The position numbers and the translations under genes were made by a program. Below the pieces are notes generated by a model. That model saw only the letters and a program-made list of their open reading frames with translations, made no database searches and was not told the DNA's origin. Shown here one piece after another: positions 1 through 8,983 of a stretch of DNA of 64,000 nt; the stretch's first letter is position 1; each line of letters starts with the position of its first letter. The DNA comes from Kiritimatiellia bacterium (GTDB lineage Bacteria; Verrucomicrobiota; Kiritimatiellia; RFP12; UBA1067): positions 1 through 64,000 of the forward strand of contig JAFWKK010000050.1 of the NCBI GenBank assembly GCA_017514235.1, written 5' to 3'.

Positions 1-311
1 GTGTACGGCGTGGCCGTGTATGTCTCCCCAAGACGCGGAATCGGATATTCCGAGACGCGGTGCGTGAAGTCGTTGCGGTAGATGACGCCGTTCTCAAGGC
101 CCGCACCATCCGCATAGGCGACTGTAACGTTCGTCGCAGACACTGCGGCCGCCACAAACCCAAACAGGAGTATCGTCGACATTCCCTTTTTCGTTCGCGA
201 CGCAAAGACACACGACTCGGCGTTGCCCGTCAATGCAATCTCCCCCTCATCAGGCCGTACGCACGTATTTCCCGAAGACAGCTTCCCATCGAGCGCCTTT
301 CCTGTTGTCAC
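1..311 (-). CDS. exported protein, 5' part only (runs off left edge)
   Basis: This is the N-terminal part of an unrecognised secreted protein; its 3' end lies beyond base 1. The frame is open from GTG at 311 to the edge. GTG-311 is preceded by AAAGGAA at a spacing like that of the next upstream secreted genes. Starting there gives about 43 residues before a hydrophobic signal-peptide-like stretch (STILLFGFVAAAVSA) that begins at ATG-182. ATG-182 would give a conventional signal peptide but has AAAAAGGGA directly abutting it, which is too close for a good ribosome site. After the signal the mature part begins TNVTVAYADG, similar in style to the beta-helix protein at 3178-5805. It is the last visible gene of the operon that starts near 13060. 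The function is unknown and the start is uncertain. Confidence 0.55.
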   Translation of the reverse strand, partial: MTTGKALDGKLSSGNTCVRPDEGEIALTGNAESCVFASRTKKGMSTILLFGFVAAAVSATNVTVAYADGAGLENGVIYRNDFTHRVSEYPIPRLGETYTATPY

Positions 312-356
312 GGTCGTGTTCCTTTCGTGGTTTTTAAGAACGAAACAATTACGAGG

Positions 357-1925
357 TTATGATGTAGTACAACCATTTCTTTTTTCCGTGTCAATTCGCT
401 GCCTGCCGCATGATCCTTCATCCGAGCGGCAGAGATTCAAACCGCTTTCATCATTGCATAATTTCGACTTAACGCAACTCACGCACGAAATCGCGCTGTT
501 GAAGTGCCCGAACGCGGCGTGGGCGCGAATGCGGAAGGTCACGTCTCCGCCTGGAGGGAAAAGCGCGGCGTCAAACTCCGCGAGGACATCTTCGCACCGG
601 CCCGCTGGTTGCCGCAACGCCTCCGGACCATAGACGTAGCGGGTGAAAAGCGTCCTCGAGACCTCGCCTTCCGTGTATACGGCCTCTATCTCGTAATCCT
701 CTGCGGGCGCAGCGCCGGCGACCGCGCGCACGGACGGGAACTCAAGGCGCACCTTGCCGTCAAGATGCGTCACGCGCACCTGTGCGCCGTCAGGGAACGG
801 CGCAGGCGCACGCTCCGCCTTCTGGCGGCTCTCGTAGCGGAACGGGGCGTCTTTCCCCGCCGGAACCGGAACCACCCAGTTCGCGCCGATCGGCTCGCCC
901 CGCACGAACTCACGCCGCTCGATCTCAAGGAAGCCGTCGTAGACGCTGACAAGCTGTCCGTGTGCGGCATGGATGCCGACGCCAGGCACATAGCCAACCG
1001 TCCCTTTCATCACCGATCGGTGGTTGGAGACGAAATGTCCGGAGTTCTCGCGGCCGGCATCCACGCCGAGACGTGACAGCGTGGCGGTGCCGACCGAGGT
1101 GAACGCGCCCTGCCACACGTTGCGCTCGTTCCTAAGCGACTTGTGGGAATGCCCAGAAAGCGCAACGGCGTTAGGATACGGCGAAAGCGCACGCGTTGCC
1201 TGCCCGCTGTCCGCGCCCCAGCACCAGTCGCCGAGGCACGTGCCCAGCGGCTGCGGGTGCTGGATGTAGAAGAAGGGTCTGTCCCCTTTGAGAGAATCGC
1301 CGATCGCCGCGAAATACGGCTCCACGGCGTCAATCCCCTTCCAGCGTCCCCAATGCGCCCCTATGAAGGCGTAGCCCCTCACCTCCTTGCGCCAGATCGG
1401 CTCGTACCGTTCGCCGAAAAGACGCTCGTAGTTGGCTTCAAGGCCATTGAAGAATATCTCCTCCTCTGGCGGCAGTTCGCCGTTGAACCACGCCTTGCAC
1501 GGCTTGCTGCGCCAGTCCTCGAAGTCGTGGTTACCGAAGGCGATGAGACGCTCGACCTTGCGTCCGTCGCGGCGCGAACGACCGTGCGGAAAGACCTTTT
1601 CCCAAACGCCGAGGACGACCTTCATCTGTCCGATCATGCCCCAATCCGCAAGGTCTCCGGCAATCACAACCGCATCCGCTCCACGTTCGTCATAGTAAGA
1701 AAGCGCCTTCTCGAAAAGATCAGCCTCTATGGCGTCCGTCGCCTTCTTGCCGGGCATCAGCCGCTCCATCTCGCTGCGGGGCCTTATGTGCAGGTCGCTA
1801 AGGAGCCCGAAGACGAGGCGCGGACGCCCCGCGCCGACCGCCTGGGCGTAGGCGTCGGCCGACGCGCTTGCGAAAAGCGACGCCGCAGAACCGATGAACC
1901 CGCGACGCGTGAAATCGAGCCTCAT
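357..1925 (-). CDS. Tat-exported calcineurin-like metallophosphoesterase
   Basis: Predicted exported phosphoesterase. The N-terminus carries a twin-arginine motif (TRRGFIG) followed by an alanine-rich hydrophobic stretch. The binuclear-metal motifs of the calcineurin-like fold are present in order: SDLHIRP, AGDLAD, FGNHDFEDW, a histidine in IQHPQP, and SGHSHKS. It is a close architectural paralogue of the gene at 7472-8953. ATG overlaps the upstream stop by 4 bases (1922-1925), suggesting translational coupling. The C-terminus is odd: after a paralogue-like end (AAFGHFNSAIS) a cysteine-rich tail of about 45 residues follows. One frame over, the DNA would end in DFVRELR-stop at about 469, so a small frameshift near 490 is possible. 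The substrate is unknown; phosphoesters on glycans or nucleotides are only guesses. Confidence 0.85.
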   Translation of the reverse strand: MRLDFTRRGFIGSAASLFASASADAYAQAVGAGRPRLVFGLLSDLHIRPRSEMERLMPGKKATDAIEADLFEKALSYYDERGADAVVIAGDLADWGMIGQMKVVLGVWEKVFPHGRSRRDGRKVERLIAFGNHDFEDWRSKPCKAWFNGELPPEEEIFFNGLEANYERLFGERYEPIWRKEVRGYAFIGAHWGRWKGIDAVEPYFAAIGDSLKGDRPFFYIQHPQPLGTCLGDWCWGADSGQATRALSPYPNAVALSGHSHKSLRNERNVWQGAFTSVGTATLSRLGVDAGRENSGHFVSNHRSVMKGTVGYVPGVGIHAAHGQLVSVYDGFLEIERREFVRGEPIGANWVVPVPAGKDAPFRYESRQKAERAPAPFPDGAQVRVTHLDGKVRLEFPSVRAVAGAAPAEDYEIEAVYTEGEVSRTLFTRYVYGPEALRQPAGRCEDVLAEFDAALFPPGGDVTFRIRAHAAFGHFNSAISCVSCVKSKLCNDESGLNLCRSDEGSCGRQRIDTEKRNGCTTS

Positions 1926-3166
1926 GTCCGCACCACCTTTTCCGCCGCCGCTTTGCGTTCCTTCTTCAGCCGCTTCGCCCGCGCCTCCGGCGATTCGATG
2001 TAGCCATGCGCATGTAGAGCCTTGCCCTTGCCGCCGAACGCCGTGCGCGGCACGATCTCGAAGTCAAGCTCCACGTTCCACGGCAACTCGTCAAATCCGA
2101 ACACGCACGATGCCATCGCCTCGTCCTCAGGGCAAAAGAGCCCGCAGGCGTAAACGCGCTTCTCCACAGCGGTCTTTACGAGGTCCGCCTCGGCATAGCG
2201 CACGACGACGGAGTAGTCGAACGCCCGTGACGGCGCACGCGCCGTCGGAAAACGCACCGTCAACTGACGCTCGGCCTTGCCCGCCATGGTCTTGCCGGTC
2301 CCTTCCTCGACAAACGCCTCCGCCTCTTCCGGGAACGCGGGCGCAGGACACGTCGCCGCGCGACGCTCAAGAGCGGCAACGCCTTCCGCTCCAGGCGGAA
2401 CGAACACGTCCTCGCCCAGCGCGCGTCCTGTAGCAAGATCGAGACGGCGGAACGTCACGCCATGGGAATTCGCTCGCGCGATCAGGCCGTGGCGCGCATT
2501 TTCGGCTTCACGCGAAATGTCCGGCATGTGCCGCCACTCGGCGGCCTCAGCCGGAAGACCCTCCGCAAGCGCGTTCTCGCGTCCGCCGGGCGCCCGAAGG
2601 CGCAATAGCGACGAGGCGTCGACAGTCACGCAGCCGAAGCTGGGACGGATCGTCCTCGGATCGGTGAGCGGCGCACGGGTGTGGCCGGTTATGACGATGG
2701 CGTCCTGCGGAAGTTTTCCGTCCGCCTCCGTCATTGGAAAATGGCGCACGACGAAACACGGGCGGCCATCGCAAGGGACATCTCCCGTCGCGCCGTCCGG
2801 CTCGCGGCAGAGAACAAAGCGGAAACCATCGACTTCCTTGACTTCACGCGACGCATACTCCTCGCCGAACGCCGTGCGCCATGCCTCGCCTTCGCCGACA
2901 ACATCGCGTTCGCCAAGGACTACAAGCCGTTCGACACCACAACCCGCAGGGAACACCGCATTCCACGCGCGGGCGAACGGAAGGAACCGATCCGTACCGG
3001 TTGCGCCGTCACCGACGATGTCGCCGCAGACGACTACCGCCGCCACGCCATGCTCCCGCAGCGCGGCAAGGGACTGCCGGACGGCAGCCTCGTCGCCAGG
3101 ATCTTCCATGTGGAGATCGCCGATGATGCCTAATGTCAGGATTGGCTCTGGGGCCTTGGACCGCAT
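1922..3166 (-). CDS. metallophosphoesterase-like protein with degenerate metal site
   Basis: A 414-residue protein related to the flanking phosphoesterases. It keeps GDLHMED and CGDIVGDG for the first metal ligands. The canonical GNHD is replaced by GERDV, and the last motif reads TGHTRAP instead of GHSH, so the catalytic Asn/His and one metal His are missing. It has no obvious signal peptide, unlike its two neighbours. It lies 11 bases downstream of the beta-helix gene and overlaps the next gene by ATGA. It may be an inactive or altered-specificity paralogue, perhaps a partner subunit. The fold assignment is good; activity is doubtful. Confidence 0.7.
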   Translation of the reverse strand: MRSKAPEPILTLGIIGDLHMEDPGDEAAVRQSLAALREHGVAAVVVCGDIVGDGATGTDRFLPFARAWNAVFPAGCGVERLVVLGERDVVGEGEAWRTAFGEEYASREVKEVDGFRFVLCREPDGATGDVPCDGRPCFVVRHFPMTEADGKLPQDAIVITGHTRAPLTDPRTIRPSFGCVTVDASSLLRLRAPGGRENALAEGLPAEAAEWRHMPDISREAENARHGLIARANSHGVTFRRLDLATGRALGEDVFVPPGAEGVAALERRAATCPAPAFPEEAEAFVEEGTGKTMAGKAERQLTVRFPTARAPSRAFDYSVVVRYAEADLVKTAVEKRVYACGLFCPEDEAMASCVFGFDELPWNVELDFEIVPRTAFGGKGKALHAHGYIESPEARAKRLKKERKAAAEKVVRT

Positions 3167-3177
3167 CCGGAAAACGT

Positions 3178-5805
3178 TCAGCGAACCATCAGCATCACAC
3201 CAGGCACGTAAGAATGGAGGTATCCGCTCGCGTCAATCGTTACGCGCGCCCCGTTCGTCGTGCGAACCCTGCGAATCTGCTCTTCGGTCAGCCCATTCGC
3301 ACTTGTGCCGAAACGAACTGCGGTGGAACTGCTGCCCAAATCAGCATCGATGAGGAGACGCGAACCCGTTGGCAGCGTCCACTCCGCCGCGCTCGAATCC
3401 GCAAACGCAATCGACGCACCTGGCGCGACCTCAAGCGTCCCGGCGGCTGCCACCGTCAGAGGCCCGACACCCGTGGTGCAGGCAACCCCGGCGGACACCG
3501 CCAGATTGCCGCCCGCAAGCTTGAAGCCGGCGGCAGCACTCGACGACTGCGCCGAGCCAGCCGAACCGAGCGCCCATGTGCCGCCCTGAATCTCGATCGG
3601 ATAATTGATCTTATATGTCGGCGCACCGCCGGTGAGAAGCATCGTACCGGAACCGGTCTTCACGATGTAACCGTGACAGTACCTGTTCGAATACTTGTTG
3701 CCGAGCGCACCGTTGAGCGAGAAATCCACCGCATCGTCGTCCGTCACGTCCCATACATTGAACGTGAACGGCATCATGTCCGTACCAGCATCAGACTGAC
3801 TCATAAGAATGAGCGGCGCATTGCAGAACGACGGCGATGATCCGCGCACCATCCAGCGCGGGTCGCTACGCTGGTAGCCGATGCGGATCGGCACTGGAGA
3901 GGTCACCGCCGCACCGTCAGAAAGCGTCAACAGGTTCACGTAGGTCCCTGCGTCACTAAGCCTGTTTGCGTCGTAGGCCAACCGCCGCCCGCACCGCAGC
4001 GTGCCGCCCAAAAGATTGATCTCCTGTTTCGATCCAATGCAGATAGTCTCAACGCGATCAATGAGTTCGCCGCCCTGATGCACATTGATCGGACAGGTTC
4101 CGTTCACGTAGTCGGTGTTGGCCGCGGCTCCGATCTGCCCGTAGACAGCCGACCCGCCGGCCTTGATCTCCAACACGCCGTTTGTCGGGAGCGACGCGGC
4201 AGTGTTCGAAAGCACAAGCCTCACGTTCCCGTTTTCCGTTCCGCCCACCACGACCTTCGCACCGTTCGCAAAGCTGTTGGCGGACGTGCTGAGCTCGACG
4301 AGATCAACCGCCGGACGGGAGAAATAGTTAGTGACGTTGAGGATTGCGTAGCCAGAACCAGTACTCCACTCCGACCCGACAGCGGCACCTTTGATTCGGC
4401 CTGAAGGCAACGCATCGAGATCGTAGCCCACCACATACACCGTACTGGTCTCGTAGTAACCAGCGCTAACGATTCGCATTGAAACCTGATGCGTGACCTG
4501 AGTCGTCGAAAATTCGGCTCGGATAAATCGCGTGTATTTGTCCTGGCCATTATTGCCGACCTGGAACTGTCCAGTCGCCGTAAATCCGCCGGCGCCAACC
4601 TTGATGTTGTAGAGGCCCATTGGCTTGCCACGGTTCTTTCCGCCAACGTTTCCGCCTGCCGCAACGCCAACGGCGTTGGTGAGATCCTCAAGCGCATGGA
4701 CGCCGGGAATCGCGCGCCACACGTTTGATGCCATGTAGCCGTCAAGATATTCACGGCAAGCCTCTTCCCCTGCAGCCGTCTCGCGCTTGACGTTGAACGT
4801 GCCGCCGAGGCTGAAGGCGCGGGTTGTCGTAACGGCTCGGTCCGTGAAACCGAAATCGCCGCCCTTGGCCGCCGTGACGGCACCGCCGTACGGAGTCGCG
4901 GCAATGCCGCTCGCTCCTGCGGCGACTACAGACACACCGGACGCGACATTGAGCGCAAGCGTGCCGCCAGAGACATCCGCATCGGAGAGCGCGTTCTCGA
5001 ATCGTACGGACGGCTTGCCTGCAACACGCACCATAGTCAGGATGCCGATGCCGTAGCCGCTTTTGTTGCTTGGAACGGAGAGTTGATTTGCCTTTGCATA
5101 CGGATAGTCCGCCGGATGCGCCATCATGTAGTCGATGTCGTCACCGGCATGGTGGTAGGGAAGGTGTGAGACGAGGTAGGCCGACTCGACCGAACCCTCG
5201 ATGCCGGATGTCGTCTGCCGAAGCGTGCCTTTCACGACTTTCATGTAATAACCGAGAGAGTCATTTGGTCCGCCATGCGTACTTGACGCCTGAAACGCAA
5301 GAGTCGCCGACGCTCCGCTGCCGGAGCGCTCAAGCCGATAGAACTTGAGTGCCGAGGATGTTGGCGGATTGGACGATCCTGTCGGGCCTCTCGCGGTCGT
5401 CGGCTCGTACTCGTCGAGATTCTTGCCAGCGAAGAGAAGCGTCCAGTTCGGCGCCTTGTCGAGCGTGCTGGAGCCGTCGCCCCATGTAAGCTCGGCATCA
5501 TCCACCTGAGGAGCGACGGCGAGACTGCCATGCCCGGTGGCGGCGTTCTTGAACACGACCTCGCCGCTCACGGCCGTGATTGTCGCGCCGGACGCGAACG
5601 CCATGGCGTCCCCCGTCACGACAACGCGGTTGCCAGCCCCAGGATTAGCAACGACTGCCGCAATCTCGTCACCGGCATATGTGAACGCAAGCGTGCTGTC
5701 TCCAACAGATCCGGCCGTATAGGCAACGGGTATGTCCGTAGCATGCACCGAAACCGTCGCAAGTACGGACATGAGCACTGCGTACGCCTTTGTTTTCATG
5801 TTCAT
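3178..5805 (-). CDS. secreted beta-helix-type repeat protein, 875 aa
   Basis: A large exported protein of no assigned enzymatic function. It has a cleavable signal peptide (MKTKAYAVLMSVLATVSVHA after a short MN start) and then long Gly/Ser/Thr/Ala/Val-rich beta-strand sequence with autotransporter-associated-repeat character, for example the stretch IVKTGSGTMLLTGG followed by IQGGTWALG. The start is supported by GAGGAAACGACC before ATG. It ends in GVMLMVR, matching the C-terminal tails of the repeat proteins ending at 15324, 17472 and 23941. Twenty-one bases separate it from the upstream glycosidase-like gene, so it is in the same operon. It is probably surface-exposed and glycan-facing; adhesin, scaffold or lyase-like roles cannot be separated from sequence. 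Confidence 0.75.
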   Translation of the reverse strand: MNMKTKAYAVLMSVLATVSVHATDIPVAYTAGSVGDSTLAFTYAGDEIAAVVANPGAGNRVVVTGDAMAFASGATITAVSGEVVFKNAATGHGSLAVAPQVDDAELTWGDGSSTLDKAPNWTLLFAGKNLDEYEPTTARGPTGSSNPPTSSALKFYRLERSGSGASATLAFQASSTHGGPNDSLGYYMKVVKGTLRQTTSGIEGSVESAYLVSHLPYHHAGDDIDYMMAHPADYPYAKANQLSVPSNKSGYGIGILTMVRVAGKPSVRFENALSDADVSGGTLALNVASGVSVVAAGASGIAATPYGGAVTAAKGGDFGFTDRAVTTTRAFSLGGTFNVKRETAAGEEACREYLDGYMASNVWRAIPGVHALEDLTNAVGVAAGGNVGGKNRGKPMGLYNIKVGAGGFTATGQFQVGNNGQDKYTRFIRAEFSTTQVTHQVSMRIVSAGYYETSTVYVVGYDLDALPSGRIKGAAVGSEWSTGSGYAILNVTNYFSRPAVDLVELSTSANSFANGAKVVVGGTENGNVRLVLSNTAASLPTNGVLEIKAGGSAVYGQIGAAANTDYVNGTCPINVHQGGELIDRVETICIGSKQEINLLGGTLRCGRRLAYDANRLSDAGTYVNLLTLSDGAAVTSPVPIRIGYQRSDPRWMVRGSSPSFCNAPLILMSQSDAGTDMMPFTFNVWDVTDDDAVDFSLNGALGNKYSNRYCHGYIVKTGSGTMLLTGGAPTYKINYPIEIQGGTWALGSAGSAQSSSAAAGFKLAGGNLAVSAGVACTTGVGPLTVAAAGTLEVAPGASIAFADSSAAEWTLPTGSRLLIDADLGSSSTAVRFGTSANGLTEEQIRRVRTTNGARVTIDASGYLHSYVPGVMLMVR

Positions 5806-5826
5806 GGTCGTTTCCTCGCTTCTTGG

Positions 5827-7458
5827 TTAGTTGTTTTTCTTCTGCAAGACGTAATAGCCGTGCGCAAGAGCGCCCAGATTCACTTCAAGCGGTTCGCATC
5901 CCGCACAACTAACAGTTCCTGCGACCGGTTGATAGGAGCCGTTGACGACGAGCGCCATCATCCTTTCGCCGGTGTCCCATGTGCGCACTTTCAGGCTCTC
6001 GGGCGAAGCGTCCGCAACGGCAGGACCCGACGGGGAGAGGATCGTCGCCTCGTTCGCCTTCACCTCGTTCGCCGCCGCCAGGACGTCCGCCCAGCGCCGA
6101 TAGAAGTTTGCGCCGTTGACCGGCGAAGCGAGGGAGGTTGTCGAAAGGTAGAAGATGCCGTTGGCACCTCCGGCAATCGCAAGCTGCGTCATGGCGGAGA
6201 TCTCCTCGCGCGTCGGCGGACGAGACCCCTTCTTCAGCAGTTCCGTGCTGAACATTCCCCAGTCGAACACCTGGATCACCTGCCATACTGCCCGCATGTT
6301 CGCCACCGTCTGCAACGTCACCGACGGATGCTCGTGGCAGCGCATGAGCTTCATTTCCTTGCCGTTGCCCTTGATCGGATAGGGGTCGACGCCAAGAACG
6401 TCGTGGCAGGCGAGGAACCAGCGCGAGTCGAGCGGCTCCATGTGGACGCCCCACGTGACATGGCGCGGATCAAGAGACTTCACTAACCTGTTGCGGGCTA
6501 CGAGCCTGTCTCGGAAGGCGATGTTGAACTCGTCGTTCACGTACCAGCCGAGAAGAGCAGGATGATCCTTGAACTCAGCTATCGTCCTCGCCGTCCAGGA
6601 CTCCTCCTCCTCTTCGCTCTTCACCTTGCCGAAAGCCCAGCGTGTGCCGTAGTAGACGTTAGCGTTGTAAAGCACCTTAAGTCCGCGAGCGGCGCACATG
6701 TCCATCTGACTGCGGTCAGGGAAGGAATATGGAACGATCGTGTTGTAGGGTCCTGATGCGATGAGGTCGAGGTTAGACACGGTGAACGGGTCCCACGCCT
6801 CCGAGTAGAAGCCGAGCGGAAGGTACGGCTTGCCGTCAACGATCAGCCTGTTGTCCTTGTCTACGATCGACGCGTCGGCACGCGACGGTTCGGGAACCGG
6901 CGGATCGACGCGCTCCTCGACCGTGATGTCGTCGTAGTAGAACTTTCCTGTGACGGAGAAGTGTATCCACAGACGAAGCTCCACTTCGCCTTCGGAATCG
7001 GCGGGAGGGTCGATGTGCCCGACGGCGCGGGCCCATCCGCCTGACGTCTCCGTCACCGTACGCGTGCTCTGCGCGGGCAACGACACTGGCTTGCCGCCGA
7101 TGATGTGAAGGACGGCAAGCTTGGTGCCGGTGAGATCGACGTTGCGGCAGATGAAATCCTCCGTGCGGACGCGGCATGTGACGCGGTAGTGTCCGCCGGG
7201 CGCAAGCCGGATGCGCTGTCGCACCACAAACTCCTTGTCCGGCGAGCGCTTGTCGATGAGAAGCGCCTGCGATCCGCCCACGCCCTCGCCGGGAACGACC
7301 GAGACGGTCGCGACGGAATCGTCGCGCCGCCACTCCCAGCCGGGAACCGCGCCGTCAGACGCCGGCTCCTCAAACCCAGGGTTGGCGACAGGACCGCCGA
7401 ACGCTCCGGCAATCCCTACCGCAACCAATATCGCAATCAGCATACGTCTCGTCATCAT
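5827..7458 (-). CDS. secreted glycoside-hydrolase-like protein (jelly-roll + TIM barrel)
   Basis: The signal peptide (MMTRRMLIAILVAVGIAGAFG) is followed at about residues 25-185 by a carbohydrate-binding-like jelly-roll module (NPGFEEP... FYYDDITVEE). Residues 200-480 form a GH-A/GH2-like (beta/alpha)8 barrel. The strand-4 motif LLGWYVNDEFN places a candidate acid/base Glu at residue 310. The opening RLIVDGKPYLPLGFYSEAW is typical of barrel starts in GH2/GH42-like enzymes. AAGGAG lies six bases before the ATG pair. It sits 13 bases after the phosphoesterase gene at 7472-8953, in operon. The exact GH family and substrate are not recognised. Confidence 0.7.
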   Translation of the reverse strand: MMTRRMLIAILVAVGIAGAFGGPVANPGFEEPASDGAVPGWEWRRDDSVATVSVVPGEGVGGSQALLIDKRSPDKEFVVRQRIRLAPGGHYRVTCRVRTEDFICRNVDLTGTKLAVLHIIGGKPVSLPAQSTRTVTETSGGWARAVGHIDPPADSEGEVELRLWIHFSVTGKFYYDDITVEERVDPPVPEPSRADASIVDKDNRLIVDGKPYLPLGFYSEAWDPFTVSNLDLIASGPYNTIVPYSFPDRSQMDMCAARGLKVLYNANVYYGTRWAFGKVKSEEEEESWTARTIAEFKDHPALLGWYVNDEFNIAFRDRLVARNRLVKSLDPRHVTWGVHMEPLDSRWFLACHDVLGVDPYPIKGNGKEMKLMRCHEHPSVTLQTVANMRAVWQVIQVFDWGMFSTELLKKGSRPPTREEISAMTQLAIAGGANGIFYLSTTSLASPVNGANFYRRWADVLAAANEVKANEATILSPSGPAVADASPESLKVRTWDTGERMMALVVNGSYQPVAGTVSCAGCEPLEVNLGALAHGYYVLQKKNN

Positions 7459-7471
7459 CCCGCACTCCTTT

Positions 7472-8953
7472 TCATGCCGTAACGACAGCCGACTGGATCG
7501 GATCTCCGCGAGATCCGAACGCCGCGACCGGCGTCACCGCGAAACGGAACGGCGTTGCACGCGGCAGTTCGTCCGTGGCGAACACGCACTCGGTGCAGAG
7601 CGGCTGGCGCCGACGCGCGCGGTTGAAGCCCTTTGCCGACACGCGCTTCATCTTGAACGTCTTTCCGTCAGCAACGGCGGCCACCTCGAAATACATTGCC
7701 CGCGAAGCCGTCTCGGCGGTGGCGGACGGAAAGTTCACGGCGAAGGCATCCTTGATTTCGCCCGCCCGGTTCTGCCGCCGGCAACGGTCCACCTCGACTT
7801 TCGCTGTCGCAGCGAAGAGCGGCTTCTTCTCCGACGCCTTCTGCCGACTCGGCAGAAATGGCTTGCCCTTTTCCGCCGGCGACCACGGCACAATCCAGTC
7901 GTCCGCCAACGGCTCGTCGGAGAGGAAATCGTGCCGAGTGATCTCGATACGGTCGTCGAACACCGTCAGGAGCGAGCCTTGCCGGGCGTCGATGAACGAG
8001 GAGCGCGGCAGCATCTTCCGCGCGTTCTTGGCGTCGGCGTCAGGCCCGTAGGATTTCGTATCCTCAAACGCATCGGGATGCAGGTCCTCTGTGAACGCGC
8101 TCCCGTAGCGGAGTGAACTCATCGACAGCGACGTAAATGCCCCCTGCCACAGCGAATGATTGTCCGTCAGGGAATAGTGGGAATGGCCCGAAATCGCAAA
8201 GGCGTTCGGAAACTTCGACAGCGCCGCGGTGGTGTCGCCCCGGTCGTGTCCCCAGCCGTTCGGACCGTAGTTGGTGTCCTTCGGGAGCGGATGCTGCAGG
8301 TAGAAGAACGGCTGGCGCGGATCGGCCTTGGCCCCGGCGGCGCAGATGGCCTCGGGGGCGCCGGCGAAGGAGACGTTGCCGTACGCCTTGTAGGGGAAGC
8401 CCTCCCAGTGCGCGCCGATGAACGTGTAGCCCTTCACGCGCTTCGTCCAGACCGGCTGGTACGGCTCGTCCCAGATGCGCTCCCACGCCGCCTTCATGTT
8501 CCCCTGCAGCGTGGCCTTCGCCAGCGCCGTCGGATCGGGGTAGTGCATCTTGCCGAAATTGCGGTAGAGGAACCCCTCCCAGTCGTGATTGCCGGTCACG
8601 AAGAGCCGTTCCACGCGGCGGCCGTCGGGAAGTTTGTCGTCGGGGAAGACGCGCCACCACGCCTCCGCGACGGCCTCCATCTCATAGATCATGCCGTAGT
8701 CGGCCAGATCCCCCGTGATCACCACGCCATCCACGCCGGCATCCCTGAAGTGGCAGAGCGCACGCACGAACGTGTGGACGTTGAAGCTCATGAACTCGTG
8801 CCACTGCTCCCTTCCTGCGCACCCCACATGGATGTCGCTCAGCACGCCGAGCGTGAGACGGGCACCGCCTGCGTCACCCGTTTTTGCAAACGCCGCCGGC
8901 GCCGCCGCGAACGCCGCCGCGCCGCCAAGGAACCGTCTTCTCGTCACTGTCAT
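7472..8953 (-). CDS. Tat-exported calcineurin-like metallophosphoesterase
   Basis: Exported phosphoesterase of 493 residues. The Tat leader is TRRRFLGGAAAFAAAPAAFA. The metal-binding motifs are intact: SDIHVGC, TGDLADYG, TGNHDWEG, a histidine in LQHPLP, and SGHSHYS. It is the canonical member of the trio, against which the 1922-3166 paralogue looks degenerate. AGGAGG precedes the start by about ten bases, and the gap to the upstream glycosidase gene is 30 bases. Its co-operonic position with glycosidases suggests dephosphorylation of a glycan or sugar-phosphate outside the cytoplasm; this is inference. Confidence 0.87.
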   Translation of the reverse strand: MTVTRRRFLGGAAAFAAAPAAFAKTGDAGGARLTLGVLSDIHVGCAGREQWHEFMSFNVHTFVRALCHFRDAGVDGVVITGDLADYGMIYEMEAVAEAWWRVFPDDKLPDGRRVERLFVTGNHDWEGFLYRNFGKMHYPDPTALAKATLQGNMKAAWERIWDEPYQPVWTKRVKGYTFIGAHWEGFPYKAYGNVSFAGAPEAICAAGAKADPRQPFFYLQHPLPKDTNYGPNGWGHDRGDTTAALSKFPNAFAISGHSHYSLTDNHSLWQGAFTSLSMSSLRYGSAFTEDLHPDAFEDTKSYGPDADAKNARKMLPRSSFIDARQGSLLTVFDDRIEITRHDFLSDEPLADDWIVPWSPAEKGKPFLPSRQKASEKKPLFAATAKVEVDRCRRQNRAGEIKDAFAVNFPSATAETASRAMYFEVAAVADGKTFKMKRVSAKGFNRARRRQPLCTECVFATDELPRATPFRFAVTPVAAFGSRGDPIQSAVVTA

Positions 8954-8983
8954 ATCCTTTTCTGCCTCCTTTATGCTGTCCTT

